A stretch of DNA of 64,000 bases from Sinonovacula constricta (GCA_007844125.1 CM017567.1:6799083-6863082), one strand, 5' to 3'. Positions 14,870-28,330 are shown, counted from the first letter of the stretch. The notes: generated by a model from the sequence alone, not told the origin. Numbers and translations are program-made.

Positions 14870-15330
14870 GCCCTCCCAAAATGCACGCATAATTTTACCT
14901 ATGTCAAATTCAGTTAACAAAGCCTTACCCCCTTTGGAGGATTTTGTGAATAATTTCTGCATTAAGTCATGCTTTAATCTAACGAAAGACGACTTTGAGC
15001 ATTACGTCACTGTTAGACAGTACAAATCGTAAGAAATCGCTTTAAGTCCTCATTTTTCCAACTCTACAAGTAAACACGATCGATATTTCTGCTCAAAATA
15101 CAGAACGGAATGAATCGGATGATGATACAACTGATCTCAAAACGTAGTGGTCACGTAGTTTTCTTAGTTTAAAAATAGCTAACTGTGCAGCCTGGCTCAG
15201 AAGGAAATACATGTTAGTAATATCAGTTGGGGTGGTATGATGTTGGACATCAATAAACAGCATTTTGTGGAATCTTTTCAGGTAACAACACATTTATATG
15301 GTTGAGAAAGAAATCTGACCCAAGCTGTCA
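14870..15330 (+). repeat. Dispersed repeat family, copy A
   Basis: Shares ordered motifs with 28430-29060: GACGACTTTGA, AAATCGCTTTAA, GTAGTTTTCTTAGTTTAAA, ATAGCTAAC, GGAAATACATG and GACATCAATAA-CAGCAT. No coding capacity. Probably a non-autonomous mobile element of unknown class; ends were not defined. Confidence 0.65.
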
Positions 15331-15700
15331 GATACCTCCATTATGAAATATAAAGTGTAACACTGTTTTCGGTAGCCAAACTGGGGCGGATGTCTGCTAA
15401 ACAGGCTCGCAATTAACACACACAAACAGCAACAGTAATCGGACTGTCCGATATAATGAGAAAGATGGATGGTTGTCCTTTTATTTCTCTCCAAACCCCT
15501 TTTTAAGAAACAAGTAAAAGAACAAACATAACATTTATAAGTAACAAACCATTGTATAAAACCTGTTCAATTAAAGGTTTGGTGATACTTTCTTTAATCC
15601 GATCGGATACCGTATCGGTAGTCTGTTGCTGTTCTGCTTGTTGTTCACTTGTCCGACTTCTAGATACCTACGAAGGTCAATCCGACCTCTTTTACGTACA

Positions 15701-15775
15701 GTAGAAACTCCCTAAACCGGAAGTGTTCCGGACCAGCAAAAATTTCGGTTTAGAGAGGATTTCGGTTTGAGGAGT
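15701..15775 (+). mobile_element. Pogo/Tigger-like terminal repeat, isolated end
   Basis: The segment starts TA-CAGTAGAAACTCCCTAAACC and continues with GACCAGCAAAAATTTCGGTTTA and repeated TTTCGGTTT motifs. This closely resembles the ends of pogo/Tigger (Tc1-mariner superfamily) elements, which duplicate TA and carry GACCAGC-AAATTTCGGTTAA-type sequence. No matching inverted end or transposase was found nearby, so this is likely a truncated copy. Confidence 0.5.
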
Positions 15776-16250
15776 AATTATAATAACAAAAAGAGCCCGT
15801 AATGCGTATATTATTCTGTTAGTTTACTTCCAATGAAAATCTGATCTTAAAATTTGCTCTCTTCTACAGAATGGAGAAACTGTGAAGCACTATCATTATA
15901 ACAATATAAAGCAGCCGATTCACAAAATAGCTAAAAATGCTAAAAACCTTGTGCATAACACTCTCGTGTTCTGGAAGACAAAATGGAGTAGAGTGATGTA
16001 ATTGTTACTAATTAACATACCTTTTTTTCTGTGAGTAAAGATGATTTGGGCAGATAATATCCAAGAGTCATGTTCGTCTGGATTTTGTTCAGCCATTCAA
16101 GGTATAATATTAACGTCGAAAAATGCATAAATCACAATTTTCCGAATGAAAACCCAGAAAGCATCGGTCCTGATTCATACTATCAGTTTAATTACTTTCA
16201 AAATAAGACAACTGACAAATAGTCAGGGACAAGTCACGAGTAGCATAAAC
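15776..16250. other. Non-coding spacer before minisatellite
   Basis: AT-rich sequence between the pogo-like end and the 16-bp array. No gene or repeat recognised. Confidence 0.4.
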
Positions 16251-17338
16251 ACAAACCTTCTGATATACATACCTCCTGATATACACACCTCCTGATATAC
16301 ACACCTCCTGATATACACACCTCCTGATATACACACCTTCTGATATATATACCGTCTGATATACACACCTCCTGTTATACGTACCTCCTGATATACACAC
16401 CTCCTGATATACACACCTCCTGATATACACACCTCCTGATATACATACCTCCTGATATACATACCTCCTGATATACACACCTCCTGATATACACACCTCC
16501 TGATATACACAACTTCTGATATACATACCCCCTGATATACACACCTCCTGATATACACAACTTCTGATATACACACCTCCTGATATACACACCTCCTGAT
16601 ATACATACCTCCTGATATACACACCTCCTGATATACACACCTCCTGATATACATACCTCCTGATATACACACCTCCTGATATACACCCCCTGATATACAT
16701 ACCTCCTGATATACACACCTCCTGATATACACACCTCCTGATATACACACCTCCTGATATACACACCCCCTGATATACATACCTCCTGATATACACACCT
16801 CCTGATATACACACCTCCTGATATACACACCCCCTGATATACACAACTCCTGATATACACACCTCCTGATATACACACCACCTGATATACATACCTCCTG
16901 ATATACACACCTCCTGATATACACACCTCCTGATATACATACCTCCTGATATACACACCTCCTGATATACACCCCCCTGATATACATACCTCCTGATATA
17001 CACACCTCCTGATATACACACCTCCTGATATACACACCTCCTGATATACACACCTCCTGATATACACACCTCCTGATATACACACCTCCTGATATACACA
17101 CCTCCTGATATACATACCTCCTGATATACACACCTCCTGATATACATACCCCCTGATATACATACCTCCTGATATACATACCTCCTGATATACATATATA
17201 GATACCTCCTGATATACACACCTCCTGATATACACACCTCCTGATATACACACCTCCTGATATACACACCTCCTGATATACACACCTCCTGATATACACA
17301 CCTCCTGATATACACACCTCCTGATATAAGTCCTGATT
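16251..17338. repeat. 16-bp minisatellite, ~67 copies
   Basis: The unit GATATACACACCTCCT is repeated head to tail with few variants: ACACAC or ACATAC in the middle, CTCCT, CTTCT or CCCCT at the end. One 10-bp insertion occurs near 17190, and a few units are shortened. Because 16 is not divisible by 3 and no register contains a stop on the minus strand, all three minus frames are open for about 1 kb and encode a 16-residue periodic peptide with YIRR and CVYQEVCISGG segments. This is a numerical consequence of the repeat; there is no evidence of a gene. Confidence 0.97.
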
Positions 17339-18220
17339 AGATGACTTGTCTTACAAGAATGACAAGAGGTCAAAAGAACAAACGGCAGCTTGCTATTATT
17401 ACAGTACCGTACTAATTAAAAATAATTTAATGTATTCTACATTATACATGGCTTACTTCATTAATTAAAGGAACTAAAAGGTCTGTTTTTAAATTTTCTC
17501 GACCATGATTTGGCCGATACTTAATATCAACTTCTGTCTGTCTTACGAAGAGATTCTACAATGAAAACTATTGGATTTCAGTTGATTTATACTCAAACAT
17601 AAAGCTTTTATATAACGATGTTATTACAATATGTCTTCTTTATTTCTTAGAAAATGTCTAAGTTAAGAAGTAATTTGTTAACACTCCTTGTTGAACAAGA
17701 TGATAAATAATGGACATAAATGCAAAAGATTTTTTCTCGATTTGTTATGTTTACGTTAAATGATATTTTCCTTACTCCAGAAACGGAATCTTTTAAAATG
17801 GTGGGTATCTGTTTTCGGTTTGTCTAGAGAATTTACCGGTTAATACCAGGAGATAAATGCATACGTGTCACATAGTTGCGAAAAAAAGTTACAGTCGAAA
17901 AGTTTTCAAGTTGTGGTTCATGTATTATTTTTTATCTTATCGTAATCAGTGCTTTGTTCCATCTTCACCACATGTGTGCCATGGATTTCAGCTTTTAAAA
18001 CTCTGTGCCATACTGTCATCAAACTCCGGTCGTTTCATTATTCCATTAAACCAATGAGCATTTATTGAAAAACAAATGAGATATGGATGTGTACGTTTTA
18101 AATTAAAAAAAAACATGTTTGTGCTTGTATTTGTCAACGTGAGAATCCTTTTATTTCGTAACCATGGGAGGAATATAAAGAAAAACCCTCCCTCTCTGGG
18201 GCTAAATGGCCGAGAATAAG
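17339..18220. other. Non-coding stretch
   Basis: AT-rich sequence between the minisatellite and the hAT-like element, without recognisable genes. Confidence 0.45.
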
Positions 18221-18228
18221 GTCAAAGG

Positions 18229-19402
18229 TAGGCATATTAACCGGATAACCGGATATCGCAATGTGTATCCGGATAGCAATTTACTATCCGGTTAATCGTG
18301 AAAAATGCATAATACTTTGACATAAATATTATCAAAAGTCGGACTTATTTTGGTTTCCGACTACATCATTCTGTTGTAAATTATATCGGCGCGCACAATC
18401 GCATCTCCCCCACCTATTTTCCGCCTTGACACGGTTACATCACGCATGCTTCTGCGGAAAAGGGGACTCGCTAGCAATAAACACACGTGAAGGGTTATTG
18501 TTATAGTAATTACATAGCCCAATAAAGTAAGACCTCTATCCAGCTATGTTATGTACAAATCATAATTGCGTGTAAATGATATACCAAATTCAATTGAGCA
18601 TACTATTTTAATACAATTAATCAGAACAGATTACAGTACGTAATCATTATAATAACAAACATAGTCAGCCTTTCTTTCTTCTCTCATAGTTTGCATTGAA
18701 GACTTCATATCGACAATTTTCTGACACCAACGACTTCTCGCTCGACGTTTTTTCCCCCCGATTTTTTAAAGTTCGTTTGTTGTTGTTGTTGTTGTTGTTT
18801 TATCATGTTACTAAACACACGCGAACGTCATAAGATGACATTATTCAAACAGACTATATCTTCGGTTTTTCAGTAAATTATCTCATTCAACAGCAAGAAA
18901 TCTTTGAATTTTGAAATTGTGATTTGTTTATGCCTTTACTTACGTTTTTTGTTGTTGTTTTTACGATCTTCTTTTTCCACAATATAAATCCGAAACATGC
19001 TGATGTCTATCCAATTTTATTTTGTTATTCAATTTATAGATTTAACTGCCAACACAAAAAATATGAAAAACTGTCTATAGATTGTCATTTTGCGGCAGAG
19101 TAGTTTCGATTTAGTAGCACGAAATCTGTGATTTTGTGACTTTTGTTTTCACTTGACTGTTTTCGCGACATTTCCCTCAAGTATTCGTCTACACAATTTA
19201 AATGTATGCAAAACCTCACTGTCTCTCAGTTTTGATTAGCACGCCAAATCTTTATGTAATACAATGTAGTAACATTAGGTACTTATAATTATATAGCGCT
19301 GTAAACATGTATATACAGCCATAACATCCGGTTAACCGGATACACTCCGGATAATGATTATGGTTATCCGGATGGCAAAAATGGTGTTTGTTAACATCCC
19401 TG
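18229..19402. mobile_element. Non-autonomous hAT-like element (1,174 bp)
   Basis: The left end TAGGCATATTAAC (18229-18241) is the inverted counterpart of the right end GTTAACATCCCTG (19390-19402), 10 of 13 positions matching; the right end reads CAGGGATG inward, typical of hAT ends. The flanking 8-mers GTCAAAGG and GTCAACAA match at 5 of 8 positions and could be a decayed 8-bp target duplication. Clusters of CCGGAT/ATCCGG sit just inside both ends (18240-18296 and 19326-19375), resembling subterminal transposase-binding repeats. No transposase frame is present, so mobilisation would need a partner in trans. Confidence 0.65.
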
Positions 19403-19913
19403 GTCAACAAAAAAAGCATTGTCAATGTTTATCACGAACAGAGAGAGATAAGGCGACCTAGCCTATACCAGTGAAATTTTATTTGTGCTTGATTAGATAA
19501 AATTGATGCTAAGCTAATATTTTCTTGTTGTTTTTGTGTGAACAAGAGAGCAGTGATGCAAAGCATCAACGGTCGCCGTCAGGTTCCGTTCAACAATGGA
19601 ACCCTATACTGGGGAGAAGACGAACAACTAAAAAGAGCATAGCATTTTACGTGTACATAGTACACGGTCGTAATAAATGCAATTTTAATTTAACAAATCA
19701 TATATTCAATGAAATTTAACAATTTCACGTGACATGTAATGATTTAGCAACATTCTAATTTGATTATGAAATTTACCAAATTTGAATAATAACCGAAATT
19801 CAATGCATGAAGCGTCGCACTTCACTTGTTTTTAGAACAACATCCATAAAACTGTATCAGAAACGTTTACATAAATATATATATCCCAAGCGCATGCACG
19901 ACGACAATAACAT
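19403..19913. other. Spacer with unsupported frames
   Basis: AT-rich sequence. The open frame that enters the following minisatellite begins with ATG at 19807 and has about 40 non-repeat residues, but neither splice nor domain evidence supports it. Confidence 0.4.
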
Positions 19914-20830
19914 ATTTTTAATGTTCACCTATCTTACGATGGGGACAATGTACACCTATTTTACGATGGGGACAATGTTTACCTATCTTACGATGGGGAC
20001 AATGTTTACCTATCTTAAGATGGGTACAATGTACACCTATTTTACGATGGGGACAATGTACACCTATTTTACGATGGGGACAATGTTTACCTATCTTACG
20101 ATGGGGACAATGTTTACCTATCTTAAGATGGGTACAATGTACACCTATTTTACGATGGGGACGATGTACACCTATTTTACGATGGGGACAATGTTTACCT
20201 ATCTTAAGATGGGTACAATGTACGCCTATCTTACGATGGGGACAATGTTTACCTATCTTACGATGGGGACAATGTACACCTATCTTACGATGGGGGACAA
20301 TGTACGCCTATTTTACGATGGGGACAATGTACGCCTATCTTAAGATGGGTACAATGTACGCCTATCTTACGATGGGGACAATGTTTACCTATCTTACGAT
20401 GGGGACAATGTACACCTATCTTACGATGGGGGACAATGTTCACCTATCTTACGATGGGGATAATTTATCTCTCTCTAACGATAAGGATAATGTACCCCTC
20501 TCTTACGATTAGGATAATGAACCTCTCTCTTACGATAAGGATAATTACACCTCTCTTGCGATAAGGATAATGTACCCCTCTCTTACGATGAGGCTAATGT
20601 ACACCTACCTACGATGAGGCTATTGTACACCTACCCTACGATGATAATAATGTACACATATCTTACGATGAGGATAATGTACACATATCTTACGATGAGG
20701 ATAATGTACACATATCTTACGATGAGGATAATGTACACATATCTTACGATGAGGATAATTTACCCCTCTCTTACGAAAGGATCAACTTCACCTATCTTAT
20801 AATGAAGATAATGTACATCTATCTTAGATC
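19914..20830. repeat. 27-bp minisatellite, ~33 copies
   Basis: The unit is ACGATGGGGACAATGTACACCTATCTT with variants TTTACC, TACGCC and AAGATGGGTAC. After about 20460 the array changes to a related unit carrying GATAAGGATAATG and then GATGAGGATAATGTACACATATC. Twenty-seven bp equals nine codons, so plus-strand frames read as a nine-residue periodic peptide (MGTMYTYLT-like). Units with an extra G (near 20290 and 20432) break that frame. The distal variant block indicates array evolution by block amplification rather than selection on protein. Confidence 0.95.
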
Positions 20831-23800
20831 ATATATAAAGTTTTTGTGTGGTCTTTTTAAACTTTTTCATCAAGAAAACATAACCATTGTTTTACAATAT
20901 GATACAAAATGACTATAAATGCAAGAGACGTTTTTGTAAACTTATCAGTTTATCCTGAACGCATAAATCCTAAATGCGGAAGCGGAACCCCGTCGTCGAT
21001 GTCAATAAGCACCGGAAGAAACGCTTCTTGTCTAAGCATTCATAATATCAGACCTGTCGATAAAATATGATTTGGGACACAATTGGGTCTGGATGAAAAT
21101 TGTTTCTACAAGAAGTTTTGCATATTATGTAAGTGTCATCATTATCTGAGGTGTTGGTCAGAACACCATTGTTGGAGACAATCCTCTGAAACCTTATTGA
21201 GATGTTAAAGTCTTCCCCAGAAATATATAAAATACCATAAACTAACAGTAATAAAGCCTTGCCTCTAATCTTAGTTTGGGAACCTGCTATCTATTATAAG
21301 TTAAGTAATTAAAATGATCTAGCATACATGGAATGAGTATAAAGTAAAGCGATCTGCCTCTGATCAAGACCACCACCACTCATTATCACAAAGTACTGCT
21401 AATGAAAGATGAAAATATGCATTATAATTTAAGGAAACCCGGAAAGTGTAATTGAATTTATTTACTGGATAGTCAATAGTGTGTTTTCCATAGATTTCTA
21501 GATTTAGGAGGAACTAGACTAATGCAGTTAATAAGGACACATGTAAGCATTTTTTGGTTGTGATTCTTCTATGAACAGTGATATCTGGTCTTCCAGAATT
21601 CATTTTTAGAAGTCGCCGTACACTTATAGCCAGTCAGAAGCTATGAAAAGTCAAATTCCTCAGCGATTTATTTCAATTTATTTCAATAGAACTCCTTTCT
21701 ATTTGCTTTTTGGCAATGAACAAAATAGATCGATTTATTTTACTGCCTGGTTTTATTTTCAACTGCGCATGTGCAACAAACCACGCATTTTGTCTTGACT
21801 CCTCCCCTTGTGATGACAAATCTGAACACGACAAGACGATTGACAGTTTGATTGACAGATTTATGGGGAGGATTACACGTCATTTTAGTAAAACAGGTAG
21901 AAGTGAGCGGGGACTTATAAGTCGGATAGAATATATTTAGACGTTTCCATAGAAAATAGAAGCCTAAACGAGCGCAGGTATAGAAATGTCTTAATAGACT
22001 TTTTACCTATACTAAATATGCTGCCGACCGGTATATCGAAAAACAATTAACCATTTGCTCGCATGTAGTTTAAAAACGACGACTTATACTATTCCACGGC
22101 CGCTCCAATCAAAATTGCACAAAATTTGAAGAAGAAATGGGTTGATAACTATATTGCCTTTAAAGCTTTAGGTCAGATGTGACATTTTAAAGGTTTAACT
22201 ATTGGTACTAATATTCTGTTTTTCCTTACTGAAATGGTTTACTATTAGATATGCAAGTTTTAGAAATATATAGATTTACAATGATAATACCGTCTATAGA
22301 CTTTTTTGGCGGCTAAAGATTCTATTCTAGGATATAAGTGATTTAGAAGCTATTTAAAATTGTCCACTTTACCAGTCACCACGCTGACTGAAAAAAATAG
22401 TTTTGTATACGACAACAACTTATTAAATACATAAACGAAACTTACAATAAAATATAGCTATGGGCAATTTTGCTTTTAATAATAGTTCCGATTATATATG
22501 AGCAAATTAACTTTTCCGGCTTTCGACCAATGACAAAGTATATGCATGTTTTGTTGCTTGAACCCGCGTTACAATATGACAGTGTATGTATCCTCGTTGA
22601 GGATGATCAAATGGATCAATAAAGTCGACATTATTTGTTTGTAATGCTCATGATAATTTAAAATTCCATTAACACCTGGTTCATGACTTACAGACATTTT
22701 TAACTTATTGCTTTTGTTTGCTGTCTGTTAATACAAAAATAAGCCGTTGTTCTTTTCTGGTTAAGTCAGATTTGGTTGAAAATATTGCTATTTAAATATT
22801 AGTTTTAGACCAAAAAGGTTGCATGCCCCTTAAAAATGGCAATACTGGCCGAGCCTATATTTACAATAGCATTTTCTTGTATACGCAGTGTCGCACTTTC
22901 GCATTGGATTTGTACATCAGTTGTAGAATATTGTACACTTATAGTCCTTCATACATAGAGGTGTTTTATTGTTTGGTTTAAATTGTTGTTTACAAACACC
23001 TTTTTCGTTTCTTAGTTATGATAGTTCCTGTCCACGATCGAAAATTAATAAAAAGAAATAATGATTTCACCCATAATGGTTTTAATGGTAGATTGCAAAT
23101 CCTGTCTTTTTTTTTAAAAATAAGTTACTTTCATTTGTCTTCATCTAGAATCATCGATGATTACATATTGTGTCTGTAAACCGTGTTTAACCTCCGTTAT
23201 AACACGCTCCAATCATCGGATAACGCAAAAGGGTTAATAAATCTATGGCGTTTTTTTTACGACTAAAATGTTAACAACAAATCCACGACCCAGATTCAAA
23301 TCAATGGTGTTATTAGCTGAGATGCGAAGGTAAGCACGAAGTATATATCACACTGGATCGATAGAATTCCACCTATACCATATCAACGCAGAGGCGTAAC
23401 TTGAAAAAAAAATAAACCCAGCGAGGTTTCTTGTTATGCGTACGAATTTATGGCCAAGAATGGATTTTAGACGTAAATTTCAATGTTCAAGATTAAAACT
23501 TGTTATTGCAGATTCTGCGCTTTGATCATTATTGTAAGTGCATGTGGAATTGTCTTGTACGTGTTTTATTGTTGTGGCTATTTTTTGTAATTTTATTTTG
23601 TGTCGTTCATGAAGTGGTTGTTGAAGCCGATATTGTTGCCGTGGTTGCGAATAAGGATGGTGTCAAGTGGTATGAAGGTGGTATTATTGTCTTTGCATTT
23701 GTTTTCAAACTGATAAGTATTTTTGTTGTTGTTGCTGCTGTTTCATTGGCTGTGAAATTGCATTGGCAATGTTAATGCTGTTGATGCTATGGTAACACAT

Positions 23801-24985
23801 ATTTCTTAACACAATAATACGAAGATGATATAAAGGAAACATAGTCCTATCATCATGATATTAGGACATTATTCAGACCTGCACGGCCTGAAGTTGTGGT
23901 GAAATGTATCGATTAATCTTATTTTTTATTAAAAACATTATTTCGGAGTGTTTGTTTTTTTAATTGAACAGCCATTCATTTTGTATTAGTGTTTAAAATT
24001 CTGCAAAGGAGATCAGTGATAAAGTTCTTAAAACAGTATTTGAAAACTGTGAGTTAATTTAATTTGCTTATTCCTAATAGAGTCTTTTTTCGTTTATGAA
24101 GGGACGTTACCCTAACATTCATTGTATTACCTTCCTTATCGGCAGTTTTTGGTGTAAGGTAACGCAAAACATTTTCTTCCCTTTTAAGCAATTGAAAACG
24201 ATTAAGGCTAAAGCAAGTATATTCTAATTATGTTCTTGACTGAAATAAGAATGAATGATTGAGCAATGTGAAAAAAGGTAAGGTAACTTATATATTTCTT
24301 TTATTTCGGGTATGACGATTATATTTAAACAACGTTTATAAGTAACCTTACATGTTTTGGGCTCCTGGCAACACCAACTGTGTTTAAATAATATATGTAA
24401 CATGAGAAAAGCAGAGATCATCAAAATCATGGATCTTGCTAGTGCGGTATTGTTCGAAAAACAGCCACCAAAACAATAAAACAACATAATTATTAAGTCC
24501 TTAAATAGAACAGTCAATGCCACCTGCTTTGTATTAAAGTTAACACAGTTCAGATAATTCTGAGGAAGCAACGAGTACCCAGAGCTAGAAAGTTGTAACT
24601 AATGTCTTACTGTACATGTGATACGTATGTATTGCTCATAACGCTCGAAGTAGTGGGGAAACAAATCCGCATCAAAACTTTCCAGGGAAGTTCATGCTGT
24701 TTTGTCAGAATAATCGGCTTTTAAACCACAAAACCAGCGGATTGGCATTTTTTTTACATCTGGTGTTTTAGAGATTTCTGTCACGATCTGTAGTTAAAAC
24801 TCTCTTCACTAATCCTCTTTTGTAGGCTTTGTCAAATATTTGTCAACTATTTTGATATTTTTGCTAATAATTTTATGACTCGTTTTTATGCAAATTTAAA
24901 TTAAAATACAATGTGGTGATAAAAAGCGGTAAACAATATGTTTAAAGAATAATTGTATAATTTCGTTTAAACTGTAACAAATGTA
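20831..24985. other. Gene-poor stretch
   Basis: No frame with recognisable content. A Leu/Val-rich open frame near 23500-23775 begins without an ATG, and a 115-residue minus frame at 24224-24571 has no recognisable domain. A mixed (GTT)-rich tract lies near 23720. Confidence 0.5.
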
Positions 24986-25400
24986 TTTAGATGCAGTAAA
25001 GCAGCTTGACAGTTTGGAACAAATGTCAATGTTTAAGGTGATAGCCGACAGTTTTAACATTTTTTTTTCAAATAACCAAATCAATCATTGTTACCCGAAG
25101 TTCCATATTCTATATCTGAGTAAACAATTGAAGTAAAGCACAGACTCTCGTCATAACAAACATGTATTAAGTTTTCCACCTGAGCCATATTGGACAGCAA
25201 TTCTTAAACTTAAGAAAACATGTAAACAAACTTTTGAAATTACGGTATTTATTTTTAGCAGAAATGTGTACCAAACGTTTTTTAGATATGAAAAGAATGG
25301 ATTTGTTCAGCAATTTTGTCACGATTTTTCTCTGTAACAATTAAAAGTCGTGTTTAAATTCATCTTTACTTAGACTGAAGTAAGTGTGTTTGCAGAAACT
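24986..25400 (-). repeat. Dispersed repeat family, copy B
   Basis: Shares with 52720-53200 the ordered motifs AAATAACCAAAT-AATCATTGTTACCCG, TATTTATTTTTAGCA, TAGATATG-AAA and CTTTA-TTAGACT-AAG. The GCCGACAGTTTTAAC segment also relates it to the 28.4 kb copy, which contains CCGACAGTTTTCC. Orientation was assigned by comparison with the other copies and is tentative. Confidence 0.55.
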
Positions 25401-28104
25401 ATGCAACAATTACTAAGAGCTGGGTGACCATATCGTTACATATGATTTGTATTGGCAAAACTATTGGATTCTAAATCTACGGTCAAAACCTAACGACATG
25501 AGCTGAAAAATGTAAAATATAGACACCTTTTGATTTTGATTCTTAATCGCGGGCATATTTAATCAATGATGAGACACGGAAAGGAATAAAAAAGTTAAAA
25601 TACAAAACTGTTTCGTAATGTAAAAAATAAACTATTAGCATGCATGTTTCGTCTCAAACTGTCATAACATATATTTTTAAACACATTAAGACATGTTATG
25701 TAAAATTACAATCGGATGTTTGAAATATGCACAGTGGTAAATGTTGGTTTCTTTGAATGGTCCCACCAATGATGGTATCGACAGGCAGCAGAGTTGTCTT
25801 AACTGTGCCTAGAATGTCGTTAATAACAAGCACGACACCAACACCACTCACATTATCCTGACATCTGGCCGACCAGTCGTGGAACTTATTTAATATTCCC
25901 ATGGGCGATAACAAGGGATCCATACAACTGCCATTTTCACTATTTCGGTATATCTCGACCCTTGTTTGAACCCGGTGCCTCTCGTATACGAGCTTCGTAA
26001 ATTACAATGGTTCTTTCAACAAATTGCATATAATAAAATACACACAACGACTTATAACTTATATACACAATATATTGTTTTTTGTTTTTCTCTCAAGGTC
26101 AGTCAGGTACAAAACGAATGTATACATTTCAACATTTTTTTTTTAAATAAACAGTTGATTTGTCAGACACTGTCAGTTATATCGATCATTGGTTCGGAAC
26201 GCACAGAAAACCTTCAATGTATTTAAGGAGAATAATATGGTATTTTAAGATAGCCTACGCCGTGTTGCCCAGCACTAATCCTGTTAATTCCAACCATGAT
26301 TATTGGAAGACGTAATTCTACACACGAATGACTCATCCTCCTACGCAGAATTGATGTTCGTTTTTCGAGCACTACTTAATAGAATTTGCATACCACATTA
26401 ATTCTTCATCATTTAATGTGTCGATATTTTTTTTACTGTTGTATCGAAAATGCCACGTCTTATGCCCCCACCACCACTCCAGCCGCCGTTCCTTGCAGCA
26501 AAACCTAAATTTCGGCCGATCCCCACAGCTGACCTTAAAACCACATTGTGTTAATAAGAAATATGCTACTTCAATCTTAAAAGCATATCTCAGCAAAATA
26601 AATTAGAAACAAATGTGCTATTTTTATAATAACAGATTGCTGAGAATGTTGTCTGTCATCTTAAAGTTGAAGTAACAAACGATATGCGAAAATACACACA
26701 CGAAATTTAGGTGTTTTGGCCGCTTCATCCAACATGCAAATTAGCAAATCGTCTAAAACGGCTCCGTAAAATTATGCAGCTTATGACCAGATGGTTATAA
26801 TAGAGTAGAGTAGAGTTCTATTCAAACGTGTAGGATTTCTGTCGACCAATGAAAAGAATTTATTTCTAGCTCACAACGTAAGTGGTTGATATTGTTGTAT
26901 AAAATGTTTGTTTATTTAACTGTATAACCTATCATGTTGAAAGTGACATTTACCATTATCTGAAATATTGCTACTCATACAGCGCACTGAATGAAAATGC
27001 TGAGTGTGCTGCATGAAAGTGTACGGGGGGCGATATGACAGCATATCGGACATAATAAAAAAAAACGTATCTTTAGATGAAACAATGCTAAAGTTGAAAA
27101 TTGTATATGTTAGGTCTTATTTATAGGACTAAAACTGATCCGTCAGTGTGACAAATGGCTGTGGAGAATTACTGTTCCACCGCAGACCAGCTGGATTAAT
27201 TCCTCACATGAAAGTGTTTCCAGTGTGCTAATAAGCATAAGATTCAAAGCATCAATTACGCGGTGGTAACTTAGTTAGGAATTGCGTAACATTTGCATCA
27301 AAATATTAAACTAAATAAAGTATCTCCGTTAAAATATAATAACCATCCATACACTTAATGTACGTGGCACTACATGTATCGGCTGTTGACACAAAACCGG
27401 CTTTCATGTAATGTTTCTTATAAATGCCATCGCAAATAATTGCCCCCGCGATAGAAATTAACAAAATGTACATTAATTACCTTACAATCAACGAAATGTG
27501 TAATGTAATGTGGGCTTTGTCTGTTTTATTGCAAAAATAGGAAGTAATTGCAAACTGGGTTGTAGTATTATTTCTATGACAAATAACACCATTTAACGTT
27601 TCCGACTCTAACATCGTGGAAAGAACAAACAAGCAATTACTATTCTTATGTCTTTCTCACGTGACATTTTTATGGATGTATTTTTAAGCGACCTATTTGA
27701 TTTTACAATAACTGTTTAATTAAGTTTTATTATGAATCTGATATGTTAATGTTAAACGTAAAACATTGACAAATGTTGCATATACATACACTATGTACGT
27801 GTCATACATGTAAATATAAAAAGGTTTCTGACAGATTCCACAAGAGCCATACACTCATTTTATTATTTTACGCATCGCAAGAAACCTTTACAATACTGCG
27901 CTCGAAATTATCAGGAAAAAACCCATAGCAGATCAACAACAAACAAACAAACAAACAAAAATCAAACTTAAGTTTGTCGAGATGATACAGCGAAGTAAAG
28001 TAGCGATTAACTATACAATATACAGATTAGTTTCGGGGATTTGCGACACCTTATCGGTGAAAGTTAATTAAAGGGCGCGAATGGAAGCTGTGCAGAACAT
28101 TTCG
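25401..28104. other. Gene-poor stretch with one compositionally distinct frame
   Basis: Mostly AT-rich non-coding sequence. A minus-strand frame at 25696-25923 (75 residues, with segments such as GVGVVLVINDILGTVK) is richer in GC than its surroundings and could be a coding relic, but it matches no family I recognise. A plus-strand proline-rich frame of 34 codons (ATG at about 26450) is equally unsupported. Confidence 0.4.
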
Positions 28105-28257
28105 AAGGCGAGCGTAAGAGACAGAGAGAGAGAAAGAGAGAGAAAGAGACAGAAAGACAGATATATAGAGACACAAAGACACAAATAGTGAGTGAGAGAG
28201 ATGGAGAAAGAGACAGAAAGACAGATATATAAAGATACAAAGACACAAATAGTGAGT

Positions 28258-28330
<73 letters not shown>

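Noticed and set aside
16251..17338. CRISPR-like repeat array
   Set aside because: Units are contiguous without unique spacers, and the genome is eukaryotic.
16188..17373. Three overlapping 330-375-residue minus-strand frames
   Set aside because: They are the 16-bp minisatellite read in three registers; periodic peptide, no start context, no domain.
19807..20802. Plus-strand frames of 178, 70 and 62 residues
   Set aside because: They follow the 27-bp minisatellite and break wherever a unit has one extra or missing base.
23500..23775. 91-residue hydrophobic frame resembling a membrane protein
   Set aside because: It opens without an ATG, and the Leu/Val/Phe bias follows from T-rich composition; no splice or domain support.
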